Positions 28,036 through 36,812 of a stretch of 64,000 bases of DNA are shown here, piece by piece. Positions within the stretch are counted from its first letter, which is position 1, and each line of letters opens with the position of its first letter. The DNA lies in NCBI GenBank assembly GCA_965248775.1, contig OZ252150.1:3472001-3536000 (forward strand), given 5' to 3'. Under the pieces are notes generated by a model, which did no database searches, was not told the DNA's origin, and saw only the letters and a list, made by a program, of their open reading frames with translations. Position numbers and translations under genes: made by a program. This DNA comes from JBHHUI01 sp965248775 (lineage in GTDB: Bacteria > Chloroflexota > Anaerolineae > Anaerolineales > JBHHUI01).

Positions 28036-29214
28036 TCATGCCACCAGGGTGGTGAGTACGGAGCAAAAACGATCCAATTCGACTTCGGAGTTGTAATAGT
28101 GGACAGAAGCCCGTACGAGCTCGGGTAATTGCCGCGCTTCCATATCCAGCCGTGTTGAGAAGACACTGGATGTCGTGACGTTTATTTTCTCGTGCGCCAG
28201 TGTGCGTTGAATTTCTGTGGCCTCATATTCGTCTGCAGAGAAAGTGACGATGCCGCAACGCTCTTTGCCAACATCGTACATGCTTACGCCCGGAATGGTG
28301 ACGAGGCGTTCCCGCAACGCTTCGGCCAGTGCCTGAATGCGACCGTAGGTTATATCTATGCCCCACTCTAACGCATACTCGGTGGCAACCCCCAGACCGA
28401 TTGTGGCAGCAATATTACGCTCCCAACTTTCAAAACGGCGCGCATCGGAACGCAATTCATATTTATCGATGGCTGTCCAGCGTGCGGCGTGCAAATCAAG
28501 GAACGGTGGCTCAAGCTGTTCAAGGGCGCTGCGACGGACATAAAGGAAGCCAGTGCCGCGCGGCCCGCGTAGGTATTTGCGGCTGGCGCCCGAGAGCATG
28601 TCGCAGCCAAGGACTTCAACGTCGAGCGGCAGCTGCCCGGCGGATTGACAAGCATCCAGCAGGAAGAGCGCACCAGCCTCGCGTGCAAGCTCTCCCATTT
28701 CGGCGGCTGGGTTTACAAGGCCGCCATTGGTCGGGACATGTGTGAGCGCGATCAGTTTTACTCTTTCGTTCAACATATCACGCAGTGCGGATATGGAGAC
28801 CTGACCGTGTTCGTCGTTCGGTATGACTTCGATGCTGGCTCCCGTTTGTCGGGCGCGCTGTAGCATAGCGATGTAATTGCTGGCATAGGCAGCTTGCGCG
28901 GTCAGAATATGGTCGTTCGGCCCAAGCGGTATTGCATAGAAAGCCAGGTCCCACGCACGGGTGGCATGATCGCATAATGCGATCTCATCCGGCTGTGCAC
29001 CGAGCAAGCGTGCAATGGCCGCATAAGTATTGTCGAGAGATTCCTGCGCTTGATCAGCAGCTTCATACCCGCCAATGTTTGCTTCGAGTTGTAGATGGTT
29101 GCTGACGGACTCGAGAACTGCTTGCGGCATCAGGCCCGCTCCGGCATTGTTGAAGTGCAGAACATTTTCGCAGCCGGGGGTTTCGCGGCGCGCACGATCG
29201 AGGTCAAATCGCAT
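28036..29214 (-). CDS. Class V aminotransferase-fold PLP enzyme (isopenicillin N epimerase/cysteine desulfurase-like)
   Basis: 392 residues of fold-type I PLP enzyme. 'LHFNNAGAGLMPQAV' is the substrate-binding start, 'ALTHVPTNGGLVNPAAEM' and 'FLLDACQSAGQLPLDV' carry the PLP-ring Asp, and 'GASRKYLRGPRGTGFLYV' contains the Schiff-base Lys. There is no conserved Cys loop of a cysteine desulfurase near the C-terminus, so epimerase, lyase or selenocysteine lyase-like activity is equally possible. It is divergent from the metallophosphoesterase gene with only 8 bases between starts, so their promoters overlap the coding ends. Confidence 0.8.
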   Translation of the reverse strand: MRFDLDRARRETPGCENVLHFNNAGAGLMPQAVLESVSNHLQLEANIGGYEAADQAQESLDNTYAAIARLLGAQPDEIALCDHATRAWDLAFYAIPLGPNDHILTAQAAYASNYIAMLQRARQTGASIEVIPNDEHGQVSISALRDMLNERVKLIALTHVPTNGGLVNPAAEMGELAREAGALFLLDACQSAGQLPLDVEVLGCDMLSGASRKYLRGPRGTGFLYVRRSALEQLEPPFLDLHAARWTAIDKYELRSDARRFESWERNIAATIGLGVATEYALEWGIDITYGRIQALAEALRERLVTIPGVSMYDVGKERCGIVTFSADEYEATEIQRTLAHEKINVTTSSVFSTRLDMEARQLPELVRASVHYYNSEVELDRFCSVLTTLVA

Positions 29215-29978
29215 AGAGCATTATGAAACGTATAATCAGTGGCCAGCGGCAATTGTACATTGATGCCGATCTCGGGAAGCGTCCTATGCCAACCTCATTA
29301 CCTAATACCATTCCGGCGTTGATGCCACGCAGCGCAGGCGGTCATCAGTTTGTCTGTTATGCCGATTGTTGTTCAGGTGTCCCCGGGGCAATACATGAGG
29401 AGTCCTTTGCTGCGGTGAATGCAGTGGTTGCGCGACTCGATCCGCAGCCGGAGTTCATTTGTTTTCCGGGCGACGAGATCGTGGGCTTGACCGCGGATGA
29501 TCAGGCCTTGCGGGAGCAATGGCGTCACTGGTTTGAAAAAGAGATGGCCTGGCTGGATCGCACAGCCGTCCCGCTCTATCACACGACTGGCAACCACACC
29601 GCATACGACGAGGCCAGCGCAGCAGTGTTCTGTGATGTGCTTGAACATCTGCCGCGTAATGGGCCACCAGGTTTGGAAGGCTTGGCCTATTTTATTCGTC
29701 GTGATGATCTGTTGCTTGTCTTTGTGGACACGATGGGATTTGGGATCGGTGGCGAAGGACGCGTGGAAACAGACTGGCTCAATGCCGTGCTAAAAGAAAA
29801 TACAGACGCCCGAGTCAAGGATAGATTGGCCCGAATCCGCTAGTTCTCGCAGCGGCACAAATATCGGAATTTTCGCCAGCCGGGAGCGGGTGTCTACGGC
29901 GTGTATTGCCAAATGCTTTAGGAAAGTTGTTTTCCCCGCACCCGACTTACCAAGAATAAAAAGCTTGTCCTGCTCTAA

Positions 29979-31495
29979 GCTCGACTTTGTACGTTTCAAG
30001 TAGCGTAACAAGCCATATTTAGCAGAGAATCGAGCAATGCGCGCGGGACTTTTACGATATCGGGCTGCGACGGCGACATGGAAAAACCACTTGCCATCGG
30101 CCAGAGTTCACGCCGCACAGTTGCGATTGCATCAGAGAATGTTGGCAAAGGTTTGGCATACCAGGCAGCCGTTCGCACAGGGATTGGGTCATGCACATGC
30201 AACTTGTGAGCCGCCAGCGTGATCCAGGAAAACAGTCCTAGCAGCACCGGCGTGACGCGCGCGATGGCGGCATCGGACCACTGGCGCTGTGTCTCAACTC
30301 CGAGGTGGGCGCGCACTTCTTCGAACGTGACTTCCAGCTGCCCGCGTTGTACGAACCAGGTGATGACCTGTACCGGGTCAGCCCAGCGGTCCGTGCACAG
30401 CAAAGCTTGCGGCTTGAATTTGTCCTCAGGGTCGCGGATGAGAACCCAGCGCAGCGGCACAGTGGGCATCCCGCCGTGATACCAGACCGCCGTGCCGGCG
30501 GTGATTTCTACCGTGCGTTGTTTGTTGCTGTACCAGGCGACCGTGGTCTTCGTCCAAGCCGTTTCCGGGTCGTTCAGCCGGGCTTGCAATGTGGGTAAGC
30601 GGGCCCCCTTCCAGTGACCCAGGCCCCACTGGACTGGGTGCGCCGTGGCCAGCCGAGCTGTTCGGGCTTGCGCGGCGGTGCCGGTTGATACAGGGCTGCG
30701 TCCAGACGCAGACGTGTGACGACCGCCACCGGCTCGGAGAGCGACTGACAGGCATGCAGGAATTCCAGCGCGGCGTAGCTATTGTCGGCCACAAGCACCA
30801 ACTTTCGGCTGGGCAACCAGCGGCGCAGCTGGAAGACCATTTGGCGCGCCCAGTCGAGTACCGTTTTATGAGCGCGCGCTTTGTCCGCATAATATCGCTG
30901 AGAAGGCGCCAACAGTGTAAACACTGGCAGCGCCCACACGCGTATCGCCCATGGAATGTGTACAAGCCACATCAGGCTGATCCAGCGCAAGCCGCTGGCC
31001 TTCACGAAGTGACCCCCGCTCGAACGCACGGCGTCGCGATAGAGGCCGCGCGCCTTGATACGACGACCCCAGCGACGTTCGATAGTTTCATCGATTCCAA
31101 ACACCAAAGTCTCGTCACCGTAATCAAAGTGCTGCAAAAGCAACGCAAGCAACAATTGGCTCAACTTACGTGCCGACCAGGTCGCGCGATTGAGCACGTG
31201 GTGAAACTTCGCAAAATTACCGGCACTGCTCAGCCCCACACTTGCCGGGTACGGCAGTACTCGGTTACGCGCAGCGCAGCCGTCACCGTCCGCAAGTGCG
31301 GCGTCAGGATCGAACCGACCAGAAGCACCTGAGCTTTCCACCAAGTGCGCTTTTCGAACACTGTCGCGAAGGGCTTTAGCAAGTCTATAATGTCCGTGGG
31401 CAAGGTGAGCATTTTCCGACCTTTCTTGATCCAAAGGTCAGCTTACCTTGCCTTTCTATTTATGAGAAATCAGTCCCCAAATGTACAAAGTCGAG
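29979..31495 (-). mobile_element. IS701-like insertion sequence in the NACHT gene
   Basis: 1517 bp. The ends show inverted repeats of about 14-19 bases (GCTCGACTTTGTAC near 29979, complement near 31495). It is flanked by CTAA on both sides (29975-29978 and 31496-31499), matching the YTAR-type target of IS701. Confidence 0.8.
29996..31412 (-). pseudogene. IS701-like transposase with frameshifts
   Basis: Three frames are needed. The N-terminus ('MLTLPTDIIDLLKPFATVF', 31412-31240) is in one frame. The centre ('VFGIDETIERRWGRRIKARG', 'LVLVADNSYAALEFLHA') is in a second, to about 30620. The C-terminal part ('HWKGARLPTLQARLNDPET', 'QRGQLEVTFEEVRAHLG') is in a third, to 29996. The motifs are those of a DDE_5-type transposase, with Asp in the first two blocks and Glu in the last. 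Two lesions in one gene point to an inactive element, older than the intact ISs around it. Confidence 0.75.
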
Positions 31496-31995
31496 CTAAG
31501 ACGGTATCCATGCCTGGCGTGCGCTCCGGCTCGCCGTGTGGCTCACCGCCTTCACGCTCCGCGTACCTCTCGCGCAGCTCGTCGAGGCTATAACGCTGCC
31601 AAGCCGTAGGCTTATCCAACACGTAAACGTCCGTGTAGATGCCTTCCAGCGGACGTGGTTCGGGTTGGCCGAAAATCCTTGTGGTTCCGTAGTCTTTCTT
31701 GATCTCGCGCTCGTAGCGCTCTGCAGCCTTAATCCACTTGGCTCGGTCCCATACTTTGCCGATAATTCTCTTCGCAAGATCGCCAGTTAGCTCTGCTGCG
31801 TACTTCGACCAGGTCGAAGCAACGTCCTGTTCTGGTGTCGTCATGGCTGCCACTCCTGTCTCGCCTGAGCCCATCCGCAACCGAGTTTAGGTTCAACGGC
31901 AGGAACACTGGGAACATAAGGATGCGCGGTTTTTTTGCTTCGCTTGCCATCTGTTTCATGCTCCCTCCCCGTTGATTAAAGACGCCATCCGAGCG

Positions 31996-32128
31996 CACTT
32001 CCCCCCAAAGGCTTATTTTGCGTTTGCCCGGGATTGCGTCAAGATAGTACGCCAAATAACAGTGCGCGTCTCCACCTTGACGCAATCCCTTGACAGAACT
32101 CCCAAACGCCTTTTATTGGGGGGAAGTG
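31996..32128. repeat. 133-bp inverted-repeat (MITE-like) element
   Basis: Outer arms CACTTCCCCCCAA (31996-32008) and its exact complement (32116-32128); inner arms GGATTGCGTCAAG and its complement enclose a core of about 32 bases. There is no coding potential. It lies between the NACHT start and the IS91-type transposase. No clear target duplication. It could be a MITE or a structured end of the IS91-like element. Confidence 0.65.
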
Positions 32129-32507
32129 TTTCCCTCAAGTTGATTGTAGCTGAATGCTGACGACTGGAAAAGCGCATCGTCTGGAGCATATCTTGCACAT
32201 GAATCGCTTATGCCCGACTGCCCAGCCCCGGCGGCTGGATAGGGTGAGCCCTGGCGATCATGCTTTTCCATTCGCAAACGACTTACGGAAGCGACCGCTT
32301 CCGGCAAATATTCATCGACCATTGGTACCGCTGGCTAGATCTCCACAAAGAAGATATCCCCGCTGACCAACGCTCCTACGTCCGCAAAACCATCCAAAAA
32401 ATGATGGGCTGTCGCAACCCCCAATCCGGCTACGCGCGCTATGTCTGCCCGGGATGCGGCGAAGAAAGGATTGTGCCGTTTTCGTGCAAGACACGCTTCT
32501 GTCCGTC

Positions 32508-32576
32508 ACCCAGTACCGCACAGTCACCCAGTCATCACGACCCAGTGCGTTCGTCATGACCCAGTGCATTCATGAC
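32508..32576. repeat. ACTGGGT mosaic repeat, block 1a
   Basis: Four copies of ACCCAGT in about 70 bases with short linkers such as CATGACCCAGTGCATTCATG. It enters the transposase after the codons for 'RFCPS'. IS3 copy 1 is inserted at its right edge and the block continues at 33827. Confidence 0.8.
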
Positions 32577-32639
32577 TGGCATTACCCTGGTTTAGTGGAC
32601 AACGAGATAAGATAGATTCACAGATCAGGGAGGGCCCAA

Positions 32640-32936
32640 ATGAGTACATACAGGAAGACATACACGCGCGAATTCAAGGTCGAAGCCGTTCGGTTATCGT
32701 ATGATAGCGACACAGCGGTTGAGCAGCTTGCTTTGGATTTGGGAGTAAGTAGTAGCAGTCTGAATCGCTGGCGGGCTGAATACGCGGCTGATGGAGCGCA
32801 GGCATTTCCCGGAAAGGGAAAGCCGAAGGAGCGCGACCGCGAGCTGGCGGAGTTGAAGCGCGAATTGCACGTGGTGCGCCAGGAACCGGACATCCTAAAA
32901 AAAGCCATGGCGGTGTTTGCGCGCGAGCAGAAGTGA
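32640..32936 (+). CDS. IS3 family OrfA (copy 1)
   Basis: 98 residues with the IS3 helix-turn-helix ('TYTREFKVEAVRLSYDSDTA', 'LGVSSSSLNRWRAEYAA') followed by a leucine-zipper-like helix. A run of seven A near the end (in 'DILKKAM') fits the slippery site for the -1 frameshift that makes the OrfAB transposase; the -1 frame is open from there into OrfB. OrfB begins at an overlapping GTGA. Confidence 0.88.
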   Translation: MSTYRKTYTREFKVEAVRLSYDSDTAVEQLALDLGVSSSSLNRWRAEYAADGAQAFPGKGKPKERDRELAELKRELHVVRQEPDILKKAMAVFAREQK

Positions 32937-33796
32937 GATTTCGCTTCATTGACGAACACAAAGGCGAGTACAGCATCAGTCTGATGTGTCGGGTACTGCA
33001 AGTCACACGTAGCGGCTACTACGCCTGGCGCAAGCGGCCGGTCAGCCCGCGCGAGCAAGCCAGCCAGGCGTTGGGACGCGAGATCAGAGCGATCTTTGAG
33101 CAGCATCGCGGCGTCTATGGCTGTCCGCGCATTCACCGCGAACTACAGGACCGCGGCATCCGCTGCGGCCACAACCGGGTGGCCCGTCTGTTGCGCCTGC
33201 ATGGCCCGCAAGCCCGACGCAAACGGAGCTACAAGGTGACAACCCAGTCGAAGCACAGCCTGCCCGTAGCGCCGAATTTGCTCGTTCAGGACTTCACGGC
33301 CACTGCGCCTAACGAAGTGTGGCTGGCCGACATCACTTACATTGCAACCAGTGAAGGTTGGCTCTATCTCGCAGCAGTCCTCGACCTGTACTCGCGACGG
33401 ATCGTCGGCTGGGCACTCGGCAAACGCTTGGGCCGCCAACTGACTTTGGATGCTTTGGAGATGGCTCTGCGTTCGCGAAAACCGCCGCCAGGTCTCATCC
33501 ATCATTCTGACCGGGGGAGTCAGTACGCCAGCGCTGAGTATCAGGCGCTGCGCAAGCTTCATGACATCACGCCCAGTATGAGCCGAAGGGGAAACTGCTA
33601 CGATAACGCCCCCATGGAGAGCTTCTTTGCCAGCCTGAAATCCGAGTGTGTATACCAGCAACTGTACGCCAGCCGGGCCGCTGCTCGCACCAGCGTCTTT
33701 GACTATGTCGAAGTGTTTTACAATCGGCAACGGATGCATTCGGCCCTGGATTACATGAGCCCACATGCCTATGAACAATTACCTTTAGTGGCTTAA
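32933..33796 (+). CDS. IS3 family OrfB integrase (copy 1)
   Basis: 287 residues with the HTH_21 segment ('YGCPRIHRELQDRGI') and the rve catalytic domain: 'EVWLADITYIAT' (Asp), 'LIHHSDRGSQYAS' (Asp) and 'DNAPMESFFASLKSE' (Glu, DDE with 35-residue spacing). It is in the -1 frame relative to OrfA. It appears functional; it differs from copy 2 by a Pro/Leu change in 'RLHGPQARRK'. Confidence 0.9.
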   Translation: MRFRFIDEHKGEYSISLMCRVLQVTRSGYYAWRKRPVSPREQASQALGREIRAIFEQHRGVYGCPRIHRELQDRGIRCGHNRVARLLRLHGPQARRKRSYKVTTQSKHSLPVAPNLLVQDFTATAPNEVWLADITYIATSEGWLYLAAVLDLYSRRIVGWALGKRLGRQLTLDALEMALRSRKPPPGLIHHSDRGSQYASAEYQALRKLHDITPSMSRRGNCYDNAPMESFFASLKSECVYQQLYASRAAARTSVFDYVEVFYNRQRMHSALDYMSPHAYEQLPLVA

Positions 33797-33826
33797 CCAA
33801 CTGTCCACTGAATCGGGGTAATACCA

Positions 33827-33949
33827 GACTGGGTGACTGGGTGAATGAACTGGGTCACGAAGTGGAGTGCGCACTTCACTCTGTGACGTGCAGACTGCGT
33901 CGTGAAACGAACTGGGTCGGTACCCAGTACCGAATGAACTGGGTCGGTA
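33827..33949. repeat. ACTGGGT mosaic repeat, block 1b
   Basis: Continuation of block 1 on the far side of IS3 copy 1: six copies of ACTGGGT or its complement. A palindromic module (GGAGTGCGCACTTCACT) and the module GACGTGCAGACTGCGTCGTG are included; the latter recurs near 34305 and 34743. It ends just before the transposase codons 'CGKVRTDEW'. Confidence 0.8.
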
Positions 33950-34254
33950 TGTGGCAAGGTTCGTACCGATGAGTGGGTCAATCGCATCGCGCAGGAACTA
34001 CTCGACGTGCCGCATCTACACCTCACGCTTACCACCCCGTCCAGAACCGGGCCGGGACTGGGTCGCTCAGGAACTCCGCCAGACATGCCATGCTGATCGC
34101 CGTCTACTCGATGTCATGCTTAAAGTCGCCGCCGAAGCCGTCCGCCAGGTCGTAGAAGATGATCACCCCGGCCTGCGCATCGGCATGATCTATACCTGCC
34201 ACACCTTTGGCCGGGATTTGGGATTTAAACCCCACGTCCATCTCGTTATCCCAA

Positions 34255-34384
34255 CCCAGTATAGCGACCCAGTTTCACGACCCAGTTCATTCGCACAGTC
34301 ACGTGCAGACTGCATCGCAGAGTGGCGTGCGCACTCCACGCTGTGATGACTGGGCGTTCGCTACTGGGCTTTTGGGACTGGGTG
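34255..34384. repeat. ACTGGGT mosaic repeat, block 2
   Basis: Enters after 'HVHLVIP' of the transposase. Three ACCCAGT, then the GTGCAGACTGC module and a second palindromic module, then ACTGGG-type units in the opposite orientation. A 29-base stretch starting at 34266 is identical to 36664-36692. Confidence 0.78.
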
Positions 34385-34663
34385 ACGAAGGGCGGCCTTA
34401 ACCGCGACAACGCCTGGATCGAAGTTGATGCCATCCCCGGCGGTAAGTTAGCAGCGAAGTGGCGCTATCTACTTTGCAAGGAACTTCGGCGTTTGCGTCC
34501 TCACGATACAGACTTGCGCGCTACCATCGACAAAATCTATCGAAAATACCGGGGATTTCAGGTCTACACAGACAGGTTCTACCCCAAAGGCCTCGAAGCC
34601 GCAAAGTATATCGGGCGCTACCTCGGCCATCCGCCCCTCGCCACGTCTCACATCACTCAGTAT

Positions 34664-34798
34664 CACGACCCAGTGCATTCGCACAGTCACCCAGTCACCA
34701 AGTCACGAATGAACTGGGTCGTGATGAATGTACTGGGTCATGACGTGCAGACTGCATCGTGACACTTGCCGCGTTGCGGCAGTACGCGGTGACTGGGT
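34664..34798. repeat. ACTGGGT mosaic repeat, block 3
   Basis: 135 bases between TAT and GAT codons of the transposase; removal restores the reading frame exactly. It starts CACGACCCAGT and ends GTGACTGGGT. It contains a hairpin module (TGCCGC-GTT-GCGGCA). The last 42 bases plus 2 flanking bases (34757-34800) are identical to 36733-36776. Confidence 0.82.
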
Positions 34799-35384
34799 GA
34801 TGGACGGCGGGTGCAGTTTTGGTATCGCGAGACCGCTACCGGCTTACGTCGCGATGTCAGTCTTTCACCGCTCGAATTCATCTCCCTCCTGGTGCCACAC
34901 CACGTCCAGGACCGGGACGGGACTGGGTATCCCTCCCAAAGGCACGCAACTCGTCCGCCACGCTGGTCTCTATGCTCGCAATGTCAAAGCAAAGTGGGCA
35001 GAAATCGCAAACACAGCCCTCGAAGTCCTCCGGCTCCAAATGCCGCTCTTTGACCTGGAGCCTTTGGCTACTTTTTTTAAGACCCTCACCTGGCGCGAAC
35101 GCATAACCCGTGCCTGCCGGCAGGGCAGGTGAAGCAAGCTTCGGCTACGACCCGCTCGAATGCCAGAAATGCGGATGCATCATGGAATTAGTTGAAATCT
35201 GGGAGCCCCAACGCGGCCATGTCTGGATACCCCCCCTACAGGGGCACACGTGAAGCGCTGGCTCGAAACCCACCGCCAGCGCAAGGCGGCCCGCGATGCA
35301 CTCTCCGCCCGTCTTGCCGCCCGCCCTGCTCGCTTCGCCCAACTCGCTTTCGCCTTCTACGACACTTCCTGAAAGGCCATGGAT

Positions 35385-35404
35385 CTCACCACCCAGTGCA
35401 GTAC
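35385..35404. repeat. ACTGGGT mosaic repeat, block 4 (left edge)
   Basis: One ACCCAGT and GCAGTAC just after the transposase stop codon. IS3 copy 2 is inserted here, and the block continues at 36655. Confidence 0.65.
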
Positions 35405-35434
35405 TGGTATTACCCCGATTCAGTGGACAGTTGG

Positions 35435-36298
35435 TTAAGCCACTAAAGGTAATTGTTCATAGGCATGTGGGCTCATGTAATCCAGGGCCGAATGCATCCG
35501 TTGCCGATTGTAAAACACTTCGACATAGTCAAAGACGCTGGTGCGAGCAGCGGCCCGGCTGGCGTACAGTTGCTGGTATACACACTCGGATTTCAGGCTG
35601 GCAAAGAAGCTCTCCATGGGGGCGTTATCGTAGCAGTTTCCCCTTCGGCTCATACTGGGCGTGATGTCATGAAGCTTGCGCAGCGCCTGATACTCAGCGC
35701 TGGCGTACTGACTCCCCCGGTCAGAATGATGGATGAGACCTGGCGGCGGTTTTCGCGAACGCAGAGCCATCTCCAAAGCATCCAAAGTCAGTTGGCGGCC
35801 CAAGCGTTTGCCGAGTGCCCAGCCGACGATCCGTCGCGAGTACAGGTCGAGGACTGCTGCGAGATAGAGCCACCCTTCACTGGTTGCAATGTAAGTGATG
35901 TCGGCCAGCCACACTTCGTTAGGCGCAGTGGCCGTGAAGTCCTGAACGAGCAAATTCGGCGCTACGGGCAGGCTGTGCTTCGACTGGGTTGTCACCTTGT
36001 AGCTCCGTTTGCGTCGGGCTTGCAGGCCATGCAGGCGCAACAGACGGGCCACCCGGTTGTGGCCGCAGCGGATGCCGCGGTCCTGTAGTTCGCGGTGAAT
36101 GCGCGGACAGCCATAGACGCCGCGATGCTGCTCAAAGATCGCTCTGATCTCGCGTCCCAACGCCTGGCTGGCTTGCTCGCGCGGGCTGACCGGCCGCTTG
36201 CGCCAGGCGTAGTAGCCGCTACGTGTGACTTGCAGTACCCGACACATCAGACTGATGCTGTACTCGCCTTTGTGTTCGTCAATGAAGCGAAATCTCAC
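35435..36298 (-). CDS. IS3 family OrfB integrase (copy 2)
   Basis: 287 residues, identical to copy 1 at the positions I compared except Leu for Pro in 'RLHGLQARRK'. The D, D and E blocks are intact ('EVWLADITYIAT', 'IHHSDRGSQYAS', 'NAPMESFFASLK'). Confidence 0.9.
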   Translation of the reverse strand: MRFRFIDEHKGEYSISLMCRVLQVTRSGYYAWRKRPVSPREQASQALGREIRAIFEQHRGVYGCPRIHRELQDRGIRCGHNRVARLLRLHGLQARRKRSYKVTTQSKHSLPVAPNLLVQDFTATAPNEVWLADITYIATSEGWLYLAAVLDLYSRRIVGWALGKRLGRQLTLDALEMALRSRKPPPGLIHHSDRGSQYASAEYQALRKLHDITPSMSRRGNCYDNAPMESFFASLKSECVYQQLYASRAAARTSVFDYVEVFYNRQRMHSALDYMSPHAYEQLPLVA

Positions 36299-36591
36299 TT
36301 CTGCTCGCGCGCAAACACCGCCATGGCTTTTTTTAGGATGTCCCGTTCCTGGCGCACCACGTGCAATTCGCGCTTCAACTCCGCCAGCTCGCGGTCGCGC
36401 TCCTTCGGCTTTCCCTTTCCGGGAAATGCCTGCGCTCCATCAGCCGCGTATTCAGCCCGCCAGCGATTCAGACTGCTACTACTTACTCCCAAATCCAAAG
36501 CAAGCTGCTCAACCGCTGTGTCGCTATCATACGATAACCGAACGGCTTCGACCTTGAATTCGCGCGTGTATGTCTTCCTGTATGTACTCAT
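36295..36591 (-). CDS. IS3 family OrfA (copy 2)
   Basis: 98 residues; same as copy 1 except Arg for Pro in 'VRQERDILKKAM'. The A-run frameshift site and the GTGA overlap with OrfB are conserved. Confidence 0.88.
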   Translation of the reverse strand: MSTYRKTYTREFKVEAVRLSYDSDTAVEQLALDLGVSSSSLNRWRAEYAADGAQAFPGKGKPKERDRELAELKRELHVVRQERDILKKAMAVFAREQK

Positions 36592-36654
36592 TTGGGTCCT
36601 CCCTGATCTGTGAATCTATCTTATCTCGTTGTCCACTAAACCAGGGTAATGCCA

Positions 36655-36812
36655 TACACATACCGACCCAGTTTCACGACCCAGTTCATTCGTCATGACC
36701 CAGTGCATTCACCCAGTCACGAACGCACTGGGTCGTGACACTTGCCGCGTTGCGGCAGTACGCGGTGACTGGGTGACTGGGCGTTCGGTACTGGGCTGGA
36801 CTGGGTACTCGC
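36655..36812. repeat. ACTGGGT mosaic repeat, block 4 (main part)
   Basis: Four ACCCAGT followed by three ACTGGGT and two ACTGGGC variants. It contains the two long stretches shared with blocks 2 and 3 (36664-36692 and 36733-36776). Located between the transposase end and the right end of the island. Confidence 0.8.

Larger units (their letters stand above)
29820..31844 (-). pseudogene. NACHT-domain (STAND) NTPase, 5' half only, split by an IS
   Basis: Start at 31844 (AGGAG upstream). The N-terminal part includes 'TRIFGQPEPRPLEGIYTD' and 'AWQRYSLDELRE', a lead-in common before bacterial NACHT domains. An IS701-like element enters after 'GMDTVL' (31500). The frame resumes at 29974 with 'EQDKLFILGKSGAGKTTFLKHLAI' (Walker A) and 'IPIFVPLRELADSGQS', then is cut at the island edge. 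Excising the IS with one CTAA copy gives a continuous 168-codon reading. The Walker B, sensor and repeat domains are missing. Full-length relatives include NLR-like antiphage proteins; this copy cannot function. Confidence 0.8.
32577..33826 (+). mobile_element. IS3 family insertion sequence, copy 1
   Basis: 1250 bp, ends TGGCATTACCC and GGGGTAATACCA, target duplication GAC (32574-32576 and 33827-33829). Same length as, and nearly identical to, copy 2 at 35405-36654 in inverse orientation. It is inserted inside mosaic repeat block 1. Confidence 0.9.
32260..35372 (+). pseudogene. IS91 family transposase, broken by repeats and an IS3 element
   Basis: Segments of one protein can be followed along the strand. 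The zinc-binding N-terminus ('YARYVCPGCGEERIVPFSCK', 32260-32507) resumes with 'DEWVNRIAQELLDVPHLHLTL' (33950 on). Then come 'IYTCHTFGRDLGFKPHVHLVI' with the HUH-type His pair, 'YTDRFYPKGLEAAKYIGRYL', 'FWYRETATGLRRDV', 'AGLYARNVKAKWAEIAN' and 'KRWLETHRQRKAARDAL', ending at 35372. At each break the missing link is replaced by ACTGGGT-type repeats or small palindromes. At 34664-34798 removal restores 'TQYDGRRVQFWYRE' exactly. The gene is inactive. Confidence 0.8.
35405..36654 (-). mobile_element. IS3 family insertion sequence, copy 2 (inverted)
   Basis: 1250 bp with ends TGGTATTACCC and GGGTAATGCCA, target duplication TAC (35402-35404 and 36655-36657). The intact duplication at each copy shows two independent insertions rather than an inversion product. 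Confidence 0.9.

Noticed and set aside
29790..30011. A free-standing small P-loop protein
   Set aside because: Its first codons lie in the IS701-like element and its last in the metallophosphoesterase; the middle is the Walker A part of the split NACHT gene.
32577..36654. Composite transposon bounded by the two IS3 copies
   Set aside because: Each copy has its own 3-base target duplication and lies inside the same IS91-type host, so they are independent insertions.
32508..36812. CRISPR array made of the ACTGGGT repeats
   Set aside because: The repeated word is only 7 bases, occurs in both orientations and has irregular spacing; there is no constant repeat-spacer unit and no cas gene.
32508..36812. 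Integron attC sites
   Set aside because: There is no GTTRRRY/RYYYAAC core pair and no integrase; the repeats interrupt one gene rather than separate cassettes.
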